A stretch of DNA of 64,000 nt from Gemmata massiliana (GTDB lineage: Bacteria; Planctomycetota; Planctomycetia; Gemmatales; Gemmataceae). Positions 54,580 through 63,623 of this stretch are shown here, in pieces. The translations under genes were made by a program, and so were the position numbers. Below the pieces are notes generated by a model that did no database searches, was not told where the DNA came from, and saw only the letters and a program-made list of their open reading frames with translations. The stretch covers positions 9,631,738 through 9,695,737 of the forward strand of contig NZ_LR593886.1 in NCBI RefSeq assembly GCF_901538265.1. Direction: 5' to 3'. Each line of letters starts with the position of its first letter. Position 1 is the stretch's first letter.

Positions 54580-55905
54580 ATGCTCACCGTTCTCGGCACC
54601 CCGACCCGCTACTGCGACGGGCTCTCGCGCCGGTCGTTTCTCAAGGTCGGGGCACTCGGTGTCGGCGGACTCACGCTCCCGCACCTCATGCGCGCGGAAG
54701 CCGCGGTCGGGAAGAAGAGCCACAAGTCGGTCATCATGGTCTACCTGACCGGTGGGATGGCGCACCAGGACACGTTCGACCTGAAGCCAAACGGCCCGGC
54801 CGAACTTAGGGGCGAGTTCAAGCCGATCCCCACGAACGTGCCTGGCATCCAGTTCGGCGAGCACCTGCCCAAACTCGCGAAGTGCGCGGACAAACTCGCC
54901 GTCATCCGCTCGCTCGTCGGGCAGCGCGACGAGCACAGTTCGTGGCAGAGCTACACCGGCACCGTGATGGACGTCGCCAAGCGCGACAACAAGCCGCACT
55001 TCGGGAGCGTCGTGGCGCGGATGCAGGGCCAGACCGACCCGACCGTGCCGAGCTTCGTCGACCTCGCGCCCACGATGCAGCACAAGCCCTACAACACGCC
55101 CGGCCCCGCGAACCTCGGGCGCTCGGCCGCGCCCGCGAAGGTCGATGGCGACGAACTCGCGGTGATGAAGAACCTCGCCGTGACGCCCGGCGAACTCCAG
55201 GACCGCAAGGCGCTGCTCGAACGAATGGATGCGTTCCGCAAGTCCGCGGGGCAGAGCAACAGCGTGAGCGCCGATACGTTCCACGACCGCGCGTTCGACG
55301 TACTGACGTCGAGCAAGCTGGTGGAGGCGCTCGACGTGACGAAAGAACCCGAGCGCACGCGCCAGCGGTACGGGAAGGGTTCCCCCAAGCACCTCGGGGA
55401 CGGCGCGCCGCAGTGGAACGACCAGCTCCTGATGGCCCGCCGACTCGTCGAAGCGGGGTGCCGCGTCGTGACGGTCGCCTACGGGTTCTGGGACACGCAC
55501 GGCAACAACTTCAAGTACCTGAAGGACCAGCTCCCGCTGTTCGACACCGGGATCTCGGCGCTGGTGGAAGACATTTACGCACGCGGGCTGGAGAACGACG
55601 TCACGGTGTGCGTGTGGGGCGAGTTCGGTCGCACCCCGAAAATCAATAAAGATGCGGGACGCGACCACTGGGCCAGGGTGAACTTCGCGCTGCTCTCCGG
55701 CGGCGGCATGAAGACCGGTCAGGTGATCGGCAGTACCGACAGCGCCGCGGGCGAAGCGAAGGACGACCCGGTCCCGTACCCGAGCGTACTCGCCTCGGTG
55801 TACAAGAACCTGGGGCTCGACCCGCACGCGATGGTTTACGACGTGTCGAACCGCCCCAACCCGATCCTGCCCGGCGGCATTCTCCCAGTCGACAAACTGT
55901 ACTGA
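54580..55905 (+). CDS. TAT-exported DUF1501 protein
   Basis: 441 residues from ATG 54580 (GGAG about 9 nt upstream); the frame is open to 54475. The twin-arginine signal SRRSFLKVGALGVGGLTLPH is followed by VIMVYLTGGMAHQDTFDLKP, the start of the DUF1501 sulfatase-like fold. Other conserved parts are LAVIRSLVGQRDEHSSWQSY, VTVAYGFWDTHGNNFKYLKD and VTVCVWGEFGRTPKINKDAG RDHW. DUF1501 proteins are abundant in planctomycetes, usually paired with cytochrome-type partners; the substrate is unknown. Here the next gene is a small exported concanavalin-like protein, 26 bp away. Confidence 0.94.
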   Translation: MLTVLGTPTRYCDGLSRRSFLKVGALGVGGLTLPHLMRAEAAVGKKSHKSVIMVYLTGGMAHQDTFDLKPNGPAELRGEFKPIPTNVPGIQFGEHLPKLAKCADKLAVIRSLVGQRDEHSSWQSYTGTVMDVAKRDNKPHFGSVVARMQGQTDPTVPSFVDLAPTMQHKPYNTPGPANLGRSAAPAKVDGDELAVMKNLAVTPGELQDRKALLERMDAFRKSAGQSNSVSADTFHDRAFDVLTSSKLVEALDVTKEPERTRQRYGKGSPKHLGDGAPQWNDQLLMARRLVEAGCRVVTVAYGFWDTHGNNFKYLKDQLPLFDTGISALVEDIYARGLENDVTVCVWGEFGRTPKINKDAGRDHWARVNFALLSGGGMKTGQVIGSTDSAAGEAKDDPVPYPSVLASVYKNLGLDPHAMVYDVSNRPNPILPGGILPVDKLY

Positions 55906-55931
55906 GCCGCATTCCCACCGAGGCCCTACTC

Positions 55932-56654
55932 ATGATTCGCGCCGCGGCCGTCGTCGCGTTCGTTGTTACTGCCGTCGGTGTCAGCGCGGCGCCGGTGCCG
56001 CCGCCAACCGAAAAGGAACTGCTCACGAAGTATTGGGGCAAGACCGAGGGCCAGGGCGAGTTTGAACTCGCGGGCAAGCAGCTCACGGTGCGCACAGTTG
56101 GCCAACCGGCCCGTGGGATGCTTTACGGGAAAAACGCGAACATGCCCCGCGCTACAAAACCCGTAACCGGTGACTTTGAAGTGACGGTAAAGCTCGGGGA
56201 CGCGACCCCGCCGAACCCGAAGAACCAGCACGAAGACTCCTGGCCGGGATCGCGGGCCGGGCTGATCGTTTCCGGCGACGGGTACAGTATCGAGTTCCAC
56301 CTGTACCAGTACCACACGAAGCGCAACGGTGAGGTGCTGGACAAGCTGAACCGGGTCGTGTGGGTCGATACCTGGTTCCCGGGCGGCGGAGCGGGCGGCT
56401 CGCGGGAACAGGTTCCGGTGGGCAAATCGACCTATCTCCGGATCACGCGCAAAGACAAGACCGTCTCCGTGTCACACAGCTTCGACGGCAAGGAATGGTC
56501 CGTGCCGCATGTGCCGCGCCAGGATCTGGCGTTCCCGGACGACGTGTCGGTGGGAGTGTTCTACTCCCACTCCACGTACCAAATCGCAACGGCCACGTTC
56601 GACGAATTGACCATCACGAAACCCAAAGCGGAACCGAAGGACGCGGTAAAATAA
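55932..56654 (+). CDS. Exported concanavalin-like (DUF1349-type) protein
   Basis: 240 residues with a signal peptide (MIRAAAVVAFVVTAVGVSAA). The mature part is beta-rich: VTGDFEVTVKLGDATPPNPK, RAGLIVSGDGYSIEFHLYQY, YLRITRKDKTVSVSHSFDGK and DVSVGVFYSHSTYQIATATF. This pattern of strands resembles DUF1349 / laminin-G-like lectin sandwiches. It may bind carbohydrate in the periplasm. It is probably in one transcript with the DUF1501 gene. Confidence 0.8.
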   Translation: MIRAAAVVAFVVTAVGVSAAPVPPPTEKELLTKYWGKTEGQGEFELAGKQLTVRTVGQPARGMLYGKNANMPRATKPVTGDFEVTVKLGDATPPNPKNQHEDSWPGSRAGLIVSGDGYSIEFHLYQYHTKRNGEVLDKLNRVVWVDTWFPGGGAGGSREQVPVGKSTYLRITRKDKTVSVSHSFDGKEWSVPHVPRQDLAFPDDVSVGVFYSHSTYQIATATFDELTITKPKAEPKDAVK

Positions 56655-56667
56655 CCCGCGGGTTCCC

Positions 56668-57531
56668 TCACGAGTCCAAGTCCCAAACGACCACGCGCCC
56701 GCTATCGCCCGCGACCGCGGCGCGCGCACCGTCGGGCGCAACGGCCACCGCGTGCAGCGGACCAACGTTCCACGCGAACGACCGCTCGCACGCCCACGTC
56801 GCGGTGTCCCACACGTGCGTCGTACCTTCCTTGCCCACGGTGACCATTCGGCGCCCGTCCGGGGTGAACGTGGCGTCCGTGTAACACTTCGTTTCGAGTT
56901 GTAACTGCGCTATTTCACGAGCAGAAGTAGCGTCCCACACGAACAGCGTGCGCCCGGCCGAGTACACGAGCGTGCGCCCGTCCGGGGCGAAAGCCAGCGC
57001 GAACGTGCCGCTAGAAAATGCTCGCTGGGCGTCGGTCGCGAGTACCTCGAAACTGTGGGCCGCGAGCAGGTGAAGCCGTTTGGAGCCGAGCACGGCCAGC
57101 AACTTCCCGTCCGGCGACACCACGCTACGAGTGATCGCGCCGGATTCGAGTTCGACCTCGGCGTGCGCGGAACCCGTTTCCAGATCGTACCGCCGGACAA
57201 GATCCTGATACCCGCCGTCCGCCACGAACGCGGTGCGCCCGTCCGGTGCCAGTGCGAACGACTGGCACCACTCCCCACACCGCCGCAACTCGGCCCCCGT
57301 GTTCGCCGCGCGCACCGAAACGCCGCTCTGCCGACAGAGCACAGATCCGCCCGGCCCGAACGCGAGGGAGAGCCCGAATCGGCACTTGGCGCCCACGGTC
57401 CAGAGCCGGTGACCGGTGTCCGATCGGATGACCCGGCACCCGAGGTGGTACCCACTCAGGGCCAGCGCCCGCCCGTCCGGGGCGAACGCCAGTGCGTCGA
57501 TCCTCCGTGAGTACGCCTCCCAGATTAGCAT
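56668..57531 (-). CDS. WD40-repeat protein, last of the tandem array
   Basis: 287 residues. Repeats include IDALAFAPDGRALALSGYHL, ALAFAPDGRTLVYSAGRTLF and DATFTPDGRRMVTVGKEGTT, ending DSGRVVVWDLDS. About six or seven WD40 units form a propeller for protein binding; no other domain or signal is seen. It is the most divergent of four neighbouring paralogues. ATG 57531 is 54 bp downstream of the previous WD40 gene. Confidence 0.88.
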   Translation of the reverse strand: MLIWEAYSRRIDALAFAPDGRALALSGYHLGCRVIRSDTGHRLWTVGAKCRFGLSLAFGPGGSVLCRQSGVSVRAANTGAELRRCGEWCQSFALAPDGRTAFVADGGYQDLVRRYDLETGSAHAEVELESGAITRSVVSPDGKLLAVLGSKRLHLLAAHSFEVLATDAQRAFSSGTFALAFAPDGRTLVYSAGRTLFVWDATSAREIAQLQLETKCYTDATFTPDGRRMVTVGKEGTTHVWDTATWACERSFAWNVGPLHAVAVAPDGARAAVAGDSGRVVVWDLDS

Positions 57532-57585
57532 CCGCGCACCGCGAGATTCGGAATCAATCCGCTCATGATATGCGCGAAAGACCGA

Positions 57586-58509
57586 TCAGACGTCTACGTC
57601 CCACACGACAACTTTGCCGTCCTCCGTTCCGGCCGCGGCGAGGGCGCCGTCCGGGGCGAATGCAACGGACACGAGCTTCCCCGCTTTCCAGTCGAACGTG
57701 CGGATCTGCTCCCGCTTCTCCGCGTCCCAAAACGTGACCGTGCCGTTCGTGCGCGCACACGCCACGATCCCACACGGGTGGACCGCGATGCCCGTGACAT
57801 ATGGCCGCCCGGGGTGAACCAGTTCGCCCACGGCCGCGCCGGTGGTCGCGTCGAACATTTGCACCGTGCGGCTACCAGTGGGAACAAGTAGCTTCATACC
57901 GTCAGCAGTAAACACGAACCCAGCTTTAGGGTCCGTAGGGTCGAGTGGAATGACGCCGGAGAATTTCCCTTGTGCGTCATAAAACTGGATGTGCTGGCTC
58001 GGGCGACCGCCCGGCCCGCCGTAGACCGTATCTGCGACCAGCGCCGCTCGCGTCCCATCACGGTTCAGCGCTGGAGCATAGTGCTCACGCCAGTCCGACT
58101 GGCCTGACCAGACGAGCGAAAAATGCGCTCCCGCCCCGATAGCAAAACATTCCACGGCGTTGTTGTTTTGGTTTACAACCACAAGCCGAGTTCCGTCCGC
58201 AGAGAGAACGAAATCGGGCGAACTGCCAGCGAATCTTGATACCGCGGTTTTGCCCCCGCTGTGTAGATCGATTACCGTTATTCCTGCCGTTGCACCAACA
58301 AATAGGAACCGCCCATCTGATGTAAACGCGATACACTCGGTTTCACGATCCGGAATGTGGTGAATGCACTGGCGCGTCCCGGTTCCAGCGTCCCACACCT
58401 CCACATCGCCAGGGGCGTCGAACACGAACGTGGAGGCCGCAACCAACCCACCCGGACCAACCGCTAATAGGTCTAGCGGGCGCGGATTGTCGCTCTGAAT
58501 AATTCGCAT
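57586..58509 (-). CDS. WD40-repeat protein, third of the array
   Basis: 307 residues from ATG 58509 (MRIIQSDNPRPLDLLAVGPG); the longer open frame is shadow from the neighbour. Repeat motifs include ETECIAFTSDGRFLFVGATA, GFVFTADGMKLLVPTGSRTV and LVSVAFAPDGALAAAGTEDG, ending KVVVWDVDV like its neighbours. Likely a cytosolic propeller. It is 34 bp after the preceding WD40 gene, so transcription is probably shared. Confidence 0.9.
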   Translation of the reverse strand: MRIIQSDNPRPLDLLAVGPGGLVAASTFVFDAPGDVEVWDAGTGTRQCIHHIPDRETECIAFTSDGRFLFVGATAGITVIDLHSGGKTAVSRFAGSSPDFVLSADGTRLVVVNQNNNAVECFAIGAGAHFSLVWSGQSDWREHYAPALNRDGTRAALVADTVYGGPGGRPSQHIQFYDAQGKFSGVIPLDPTDPKAGFVFTADGMKLLVPTGSRTVQMFDATTGAAVGELVHPGRPYVTGIAVHPCGIVACARTNGTVTFWDAEKREQIRTFDWKAGKLVSVAFAPDGALAAAGTEDGKVVVWDVDV

Positions 58510-58543
58510 TACACGCTCGCCGTTCGCCCGCTCGTTTCGTGCT

Positions 58544-59497
58544 TCACAAGTCCACGTCCCACACGACCACTTTACCCGTATCGCTACCTGCGGCCGCGAG
58601 CGTGCCGTCGGGGGAGAAAGCAACGGAGCGCACCCGGCCGATGTCCCAGGTGTACGTGTGCTCGACCTTCCAGGTGGCGGTGTCGTACACCTTCACGGTC
58701 GCGTCGTTACTGGTCGCCGCGAGGTACTTGCCCAACGGGTGAAACGCGGCCCCCGTAAAGTGGCGCCGGGTGTCGCTCCGCACCTCGCGCGGGGTGCCCA
58801 GGGTTTCGGTCGACCAGATGTTAATGATGTGCGCGCGGCACGTCACGAAGTGGTGCCCGTCCGGGGCGAACGCGAGCGCGGGGATCGTTCCGGACGGGAG
58901 CTTCGCGAACCGGAGCACCTCGCCGTTTTTTACGGACCGCAGGCTCACGCGGAGCGGTTGAATCGTCCACGTGATGCGGTCGCGGACTCCGGTCAGCGTC
59001 ACGAACGTTTTCCCATCCGGACTGATCCGAATCAGGGCCGTGTCGAGCGCCTCGCGGGACCGGGACGAGATCCGTTCGAGCGGCGCCCCCCACACCGGGC
59101 TCAACGGTTTCTTCGCGCGCCAGCGGTAGCGCCGCATCTGGTAGCCGTCGGCCGTTCGCGCGTGGGCGATGCACGACCGACCGTCCGGGGTCATCGCCAA
59201 CGGATTCAGCCACTCGTGATAGTTTGGAGTGGGGTGGAGGTGAATCGCTTCCGTATTTGTGTCGATCACCGCGAGCGAGTGATTGGCACAAGTGAAGCAC
59301 AGCGGCTCGGTGGGGTGGAAGGCACTCGGCGAATTGAGGAACTGGATCTGCCTTATGTAGTAGCGCCCCCACTTGCGGCCGGAGTGGACCTCCCACATCT
59401 CCAGTCCGCGGTCCCCGCCCCCGGCAGCGAGGAGTTTCCCGTTCGGTGAGAACGCGAGTTCGGTTACGTCTCCAGGTGCTCCAGTTAAGACGAGCAT
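58544..59497 (-). CDS. WD40-repeat protein, second of the array
   Basis: 317 residues from ATG 59497 (MLVLTGAPGDVTELAFSPNG). Repeats include TELAFSPNGKLLAAGGGDRG, IPALAFAPDGHHFVTCRAHI, FHPLGKYLAATSNDATVKVY and RSVAFSPDGTLAAAGSDTGK, ending VVVWDVDL. Its last two repeats are almost identical to those of the next gene upstream (59863-60781), while the N-terminal parts differ, pointing to recent duplication or gene conversion of the 3' end. Confidence 0.9.
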   Translation of the reverse strand: MLVLTGAPGDVTELAFSPNGKLLAAGGGDRGLEMWEVHSGRKWGRYYIRQIQFLNSPSAFHPTEPLCFTCANHSLAVIDTNTEAIHLHPTPNYHEWLNPLAMTPDGRSCIAHARTADGYQMRRYRWRAKKPLSPVWGAPLERISSRSREALDTALIRISPDGKTFVTLTGVRDRITWTIQPLRVSLRSVKNGEVLRFAKLPSGTIPALAFAPDGHHFVTCRAHIINIWSTETLGTPREVRSDTRRHFTGAAFHPLGKYLAATSNDATVKVYDTATWKVEHTYTWDIGRVRSVAFSPDGTLAAAGSDTGKVVVWDVDL

Positions 59498-59862
59498 GGG
59501 CGGCCCTCGGTCACAGATCCACGTTCTCAGCGACAGTGTTGCGCGTCGCGCTGTCAGCGCGGTTCGCCCCGTCAGAGAGAGGGGATTGAATTGCGCAAAA
59601 CTCGCCCGCTTCTTCTTCAACAGGCGGTGCGCTGGCAAAATTTAGTTGCGCGCCCGTGTGGTGCGAATCGGGCGCCGAATAAATCAGTGCGAGTATCAGT
59701 AACCACTTCAAGTGAACGGATCGCTCCCGCGCACGCGGTGGTACTGTGAAATGCGGTCCCGGAACAACAAATAGGACGTAAGTTCCGCACGAGTTTTTAC
59801 TTCGCAACGGCCCGTTGAGGTACCAGATTAATTTCAGCTCGTTGGGCCGGCACCACAGCCAC
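59498..59862. other. Spacer between WD40 genes, no gene seen
   Basis: 365 bp on the minus-strand array. Only non-conserved short frames are present, and I see no strong hairpin; it could hold an internal promoter. Confidence 0.4.
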
Positions 59863-60781
59863 TCAAAGATCCACGTCCCAAACGACGACTTTACCCGCAT
59901 CACCCCCCGCGGCTGCAAGTGCACCATCGGGTGAGAACGCGATGCTCCTCATGCGCCCGATGTTCCAGGTGAACGTGCGCGACAATTCCCAGGTGGTGGT
60001 GTCGTACACCTTTACGGTTGCGTCGTTGCTCGTGGCGGCGAGATACTTGCCCGACGGGGTGGAACGCGACACCAGTAAAGTGCCGTCGGCCGCTGTTTTT
60101 CAGAACCGCGGCGGGTTTCGAGAGATCTTCTACGGACAGAACAATGACCCGCGCGTTCAACAATCCCACTAGTAACTGACCGTCGGGCGAAGCGACCGGC
60201 GAAAACCAATCGATTTCCGGGCCTTCGACTGCGGTCAGAACTTCACCCGTTGTGACCGAACGAACAACGTATCGGAACACGCTCCGGAGAAGGTTTTGAT
60301 CCCACCAACTTTCGGTTAGTACGAAGCGCTCGTCTGCCACGCACGTCACACTTCCCCGCGTATGCCGTTCAAGCTCCCGCGACCACACAATGGGATGTGC
60401 GGGTCCGTCTAACGAACGGCACCCGACCCATCCGGCGGGCGAACCGCGATTGTTTTGTGCGACGACAAGATGGTGCCCGTTAGCAGCCAAGTCGAAGCCG
60501 CAACTGAATCGCTCCCACAGTTCGATTTGCTGCGACGTGCCGTCGGCAAGTGCCGTGACGGTCACGGTACTGTGGGCCGTTAAAAGGTACCGACCGTCAG
60601 GAGTAATTCGCGCGCGTTCCACGCGCCCGAGATGCGGGAGCGTTTGCCGAGAGCCGGTGCCCATGAGGTTATGCCAAAGAAACGTCCCGTTGTAACTCGA
60701 AGTGAGTAATGGCAGCCCGTCTGGTAAGAACGTTACCAAATCGATTCTTTCGCGCTCGCCCTTCTTTCGCAGCACGATCAC
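59863..60781 (-). pseudogene. WD40-repeat protein, first of the array, frameshifted near its end
   Basis: Starts GTG 60781 with GAGG about 6 nt upstream, only 8 bp after the panB stop, so it is probably coupled to panB. The main frame reads WD40-like repeats to GRRHFTGVAFHPVG, then goes out of frame. The correct continuation GKYLAATSNDATVKVYDTTT to KVVVWDVDL lies in the next frame (59863 to about 60055). The intact paralogue has CCCG where this gene has CCCCG, so one extra base in the G4 run at 60056-60059 (plus strand) explains the break. Genuine mutation or sequencing error in a homopolymer. Confidence 0.82.
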
Positions 60782-60789
60782 GATTCACC

Positions 60790-61596
60790 TCACCGGAACG
60801 TGTGCTCCGCCGCCGGGAAGCTCCCGTCGCGCACTTCGCGGCAGTACGACTCCACGGCCGTCTTCACCGCGGTGCCGAGATCCGCGTAGCGCTTCGCGAA
60901 CTTCGGTTTGAAGTCCGGATACAGTCCGAGCATGTCGTGGAACACCAGCACCTGACCGTCGCAGTTCGGTCCCGCGCCGATGCCGATGGTCGGAATCGTT
61001 ACCGCGACCGTCAGTTTAGCGCCCAAATCGGCCGGGACGCTCTCGACCACCACCGCGAACCCGCCCGCTTCCTCCACCGCGGTAGTGTCGGCCAGAAGTT
61101 GGTCCGCGTCGCGTTGCACTTTGAAGCCGCCCATCTGGTGAACGGATTGCGGCGTCAGCCCGACGTGCCCCATCACCGGGATGCCCGCTTCGACGCACGC
61201 TCGGATCGCAGGACGCATCCGCACGCCGCCTTCGAGTTTCACCGCGTGCGCGCCGGCTTCCTTCATGAGTCGCCCCGCGCTGCGAACGGCCTGACGCGGA
61301 CTCACTTGGTACGTCATGAACGGCAGGTCCACCACAACCAGCGCCCGCCGCGCCCCGCGCATCACACACTTGGTGTGATAAATCATCTCGTCGAGCGTGA
61401 CCGGAAGCGATGTCGGGTGCCCCTGCACCACCATCCCGACCGAATCGCCGACGAGGATGCAATCGACCCCGGCTTCGTCACACAATCGCGCGGAAACGTA
61501 GTCGTAAGCCGTGACAACGGCGAGTTTTGCACCGCGCGCCTTCGCCGAACGGAATTCGGGGACAGTGACCTGCTTGGAGGGAGTTACTGCGCTCAT
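60790..61596 (-). CDS. panB: 3-methyl-2-oxobutanoate hydroxymethyltransferase
   Basis: 268 residues from ATG 61596 (GGAG 7 nt upstream). Family motifs: LAVVTAYDYVSARLCDEAG, CILVGDSVGMVVQGHPT (metal-binding Asp), LPFMTYQVSPRQAVRSA, AHAVKLEGG (substrate lysine and glutamate region), IPVMGHVGLTPQSVHQMGGF and VVVESVPADLG. It adds a hydroxymethyl group from methylene-THF to 2-oxoisovalerate, the first committed step of pantothenate and CoA synthesis. No panC or panD is nearby. The tandem WD40 array follows directly on the same strand. Confidence 0.97.
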   Translation of the reverse strand: MSAVTPSKQVTVPEFRSAKARGAKLAVVTAYDYVSARLCDEAGVDCILVGDSVGMVVQGHPTSLPVTLDEMIYHTKCVMRGARRALVVVDLPFMTYQVSPRQAVRSAGRLMKEAGAHAVKLEGGVRMRPAIRACVEAGIPVMGHVGLTPQSVHQMGGFKVQRDADQLLADTTAVEEAGGFAVVVESVPADLGAKLTVAVTIPTIGIGAGPNCDGQVLVFHDMLGLYPDFKPKFAKRYADLGTAVKTAVESYCREVRDGSFPAAEHTFR

Positions 61597-61617
61597 GAGA
61601 AGCTCCACTCTGAAAAG

Positions 61618-61762
61618 AACCTAACTCCCCCAACCCCCTTCGCCTCCGTTCGCGCCGGTCCTGTCAGCGGAGTTTCTCGCGGACCGGCGACGAAGGAAGG
61701 GGGAGAAAAGAGCCAGTTCTGTTCCCCCTTCCTTCTCAGGAAAGGGGGTTGGGGGGTTAGGT
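61618..61762. repeat. C/G-tract palindromic element, same family as the insert in rsmB
   Basis: Outer arms 61618-61640 (AACCTAACTCCCCCAACCCC) and 61741-61762 are near-complementary. Inside are GAAGGAAGGGGGAGAAAAG (61692-61710) with the facing CCCCCTTCCTTCTC, and GCGCCGGTCC / GGACCGGCG (about 61652-61689). It lies just upstream of the panB start on the minus strand, so it is in the panB leader or promoter. Confidence 0.8.
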
Positions 61763-61861
61763 CTTCGCGCTCATCGCGTTCTTGCCACATTGTACTGTGT
61801 TGGATTTCCCCCGCATCGGCGGTATCTGGGGTAGAATGCTCTTGTTCACTGGGAGAACGCC

Positions 61862-62344
61862 ATGAGCATCGCCGAAGCGCCCGCCGCGCCGAAAACTCTC
61901 GAAGTCGACCCCGCGCCGGGCAAAGGCATTGTGCTCTACGACGGCATGTGCGCGTTGTGTCAGCGCGGGGTTCGCATGCTGAAGGGACTCGACTGGCTCA
62001 ACCGATTGCACTTCCAGGATTGCCGCGACAAAGCCCAGTGGCCACCGTCCGCGGTGCCGCTCGAAATGAAGCGATTGCTCGAAGAAATGCACGTCGTGAC
62101 ACCCGATCGCCAGCGTGCCCCGGCTGGGTACCGGGCGTTTCAGTGGATGGCGTGGCGCCTGCCGCTCACACTCCCGTTCGCGCCGCTCATGTACGTTCCC
62201 GGCGTAACCTGGCTCGGGAACAAGATTTATCTGTGGGTCGCCCGGAACCGTTACGACTTGGTGCCGTGTCACGACGGCGCGTGCCAGCTCGATTTGAAGA
62301 AGATGGCGGCCCAAAAGGGAGCGGAATCGGGAGACAGAAAGTAA
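61862..62344 (+). CDS. DUF393 (DCC family) thiol-disulfide-like protein
   Basis: 160 residues from ATG 61862 (GGAGAACGCC upstream). The defining motif is IVLYDGMCALCQRGVRMLKG (DGxCxxC, about 22-41), followed by LHFQDCRD. RYDLVPCHDGACQLD near the C-terminus adds a further cysteine pair. A hydrophobic stretch (LPLTLPFAPLMYVPGVTWLG) is present as usual. The family has a thioredoxin-like fold; the substrate is unknown. Confidence 0.9.
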   Translation: MSIAEAPAAPKTLEVDPAPGKGIVLYDGMCALCQRGVRMLKGLDWLNRLHFQDCRDKAQWPPSAVPLEMKRLLEEMHVVTPDRQRAPAGYRAFQWMAWRLPLTLPFAPLMYVPGVTWLGNKIYLWVARNRYDLVPCHDGACQLDLKKMAAQKGAESGDRK

Positions 62345-62428
62345 CAGGTGCGGGAAGATACGTTAGCCCGCGCCGTATGTTGACTCTTCTGGCTTTCTGT
62401 TTTCCGACTTCTGATAAGGCTCCTCCAA

Positions 62429-63433
62429 ATGTCCCGCCGTTTTGTCGATCAGCTCCGCGACGGAGATAACCTCGAAGACGTCTATTTGGTCACGGACAAG
62501 CAACTCCGCGCGAACCGGAACGGCAATCCCTACCTCCTTTTGGAACTGCGGGACCGCACCGGGGGGATTCAGGGGCGGATGTGGAACGCGGGCGACCACG
62601 TCGCCCGGGGGTTCGATCCGGGCGATTTCCTGTTCGCCACCGGCAAGGTGCAGATGTTCCAGGGCGCTCTCCAGGTCATTCTCACTTCGGTGGAGCGAGT
62701 GGAATCGCAAAAGGTCGAGTTCACGGACTTCCTGCCGCAAACCGAGCAGAGCATCCCGAAGCTCACGGAGCGGCTCCGGAACTACCTGTTGCGGCTCGGC
62801 AACCCGCACCTGCGGGCGCTCGCCGAGTGCTTCCTGATGGACGACGCTTTCATGCGTGCGTTCTCCACCTGCCCGGCCGGGGTGAAATTGCACCACGCCT
62901 ACGTGGGCGGGTTGCTCGAACACACGCTCTCCATGATGGACGCGGCCGACAAGGTGTTGCCGCTCTACCCCGTCGTGGACCGCGACCTCGTGCTGATGGG
63001 GATCTTCCTGCACGATGCCGGAAAGACCCGGGAACTGACGTTCTCCCGCGCCTTCGGGTATTCCGACGAGGGGCAACTGGTCGGCCACATCCCCATCGCG
63101 GTGGCGATGCTGGCGGAAACCGCGACGCGGGTGCCGGACCTGACCGGGGAACCGTTCCCGCGGGAACTGATGCTCCGCATCCAGCACATGATTTTGAGTC
63201 ACCACGGGGAACTGTCCTACGGCAGCCCGAAGGTGCCGATGACCCCGGAAGCGATGCTGTTGCACTTGATCGATCTCATGGATACGCGAATGCACATGGT
63301 GCTGCGCGATCTGAAGGACGACCGCAACAACCCGACCGCGTGGACCCCGTACAACCACAACCTCGGCCGCCGCATTTACAAGGGCGGCGCCCACGGCGAC
63401 CTCTACGGCGAGGGCGGCGGGGGTTACGATTAA
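62429..63433 (+). CDS. YhaM-like 3'-5' exoribonuclease (OB fold and HD domain)
   Basis: 334 residues. An N-terminal OB-fold (LRANRNGNPYLLLELRDRTG, ARGFDPGDFLFATGKVQMFQ) is followed by an HD metal-dependent nuclease domain: KLHHAYVGGLLEHTLSMMDA, LVLMGIFLHDAGKTRELTFS (the HD pair) and MLRIQHMILSHHGELSYGSP. This is the YhaM/Cbf1 arrangement; the enzyme degrades RNA or single-stranded DNA 3' to 5'. The C-terminus is Gly-rich (GDLYGEGGGGYD). The next gene is RNase R, suggesting an RNA-decay neighbourhood. Confidence 0.92.
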   Translation: MSRRFVDQLRDGDNLEDVYLVTDKQLRANRNGNPYLLLELRDRTGGIQGRMWNAGDHVARGFDPGDFLFATGKVQMFQGALQVILTSVERVESQKVEFTDFLPQTEQSIPKLTERLRNYLLRLGNPHLRALAECFLMDDAFMRAFSTCPAGVKLHHAYVGGLLEHTLSMMDAADKVLPLYPVVDRDLVLMGIFLHDAGKTRELTFSRAFGYSDEGQLVGHIPIAVAMLAETATRVPDLTGEPFPRELMLRIQHMILSHHGELSYGSPKVPMTPEAMLLHLIDLMDTRMHMVLRDLKDDRNNPTAWTPYNHNLGRRIYKGGAHGDLYGEGGGGYD

Positions 63434-63623
63434 CACTGGCAAACGACCGGCGCAAGCCGACCGGTTGTACTGATGAAGCGGTGAGGTTTGACTTCGCGAC
63501 ACGGGTTAGAAGCTGTGTTACGATAACAAAAACTTCCACCGCTTCGGTACACCGGCGAGCCCTTGTACTCTGCCGCAGTCGTTCGCCTTACCAGCCGGGT
63601 CACGCCGGCCGTTCGCCAAATCT

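Noticed and set aside
56653-56664. Short palindrome AACCCGCGGGTT between convergent genes
   Set aside because: Twelve bases without a loop are too short to support a terminator on their own.
59863-60072. 69-codon WD40 fragment as an independent gene
   Set aside because: It is the displaced C-terminus of the frameshifted WD40 gene starting at 60781.
60709-62469. 586-codon plus-strand frame across panB and the repeat
   Set aside because: Antisense to panB and overlapping the DUF393 gene in another frame; composition is not protein-like.
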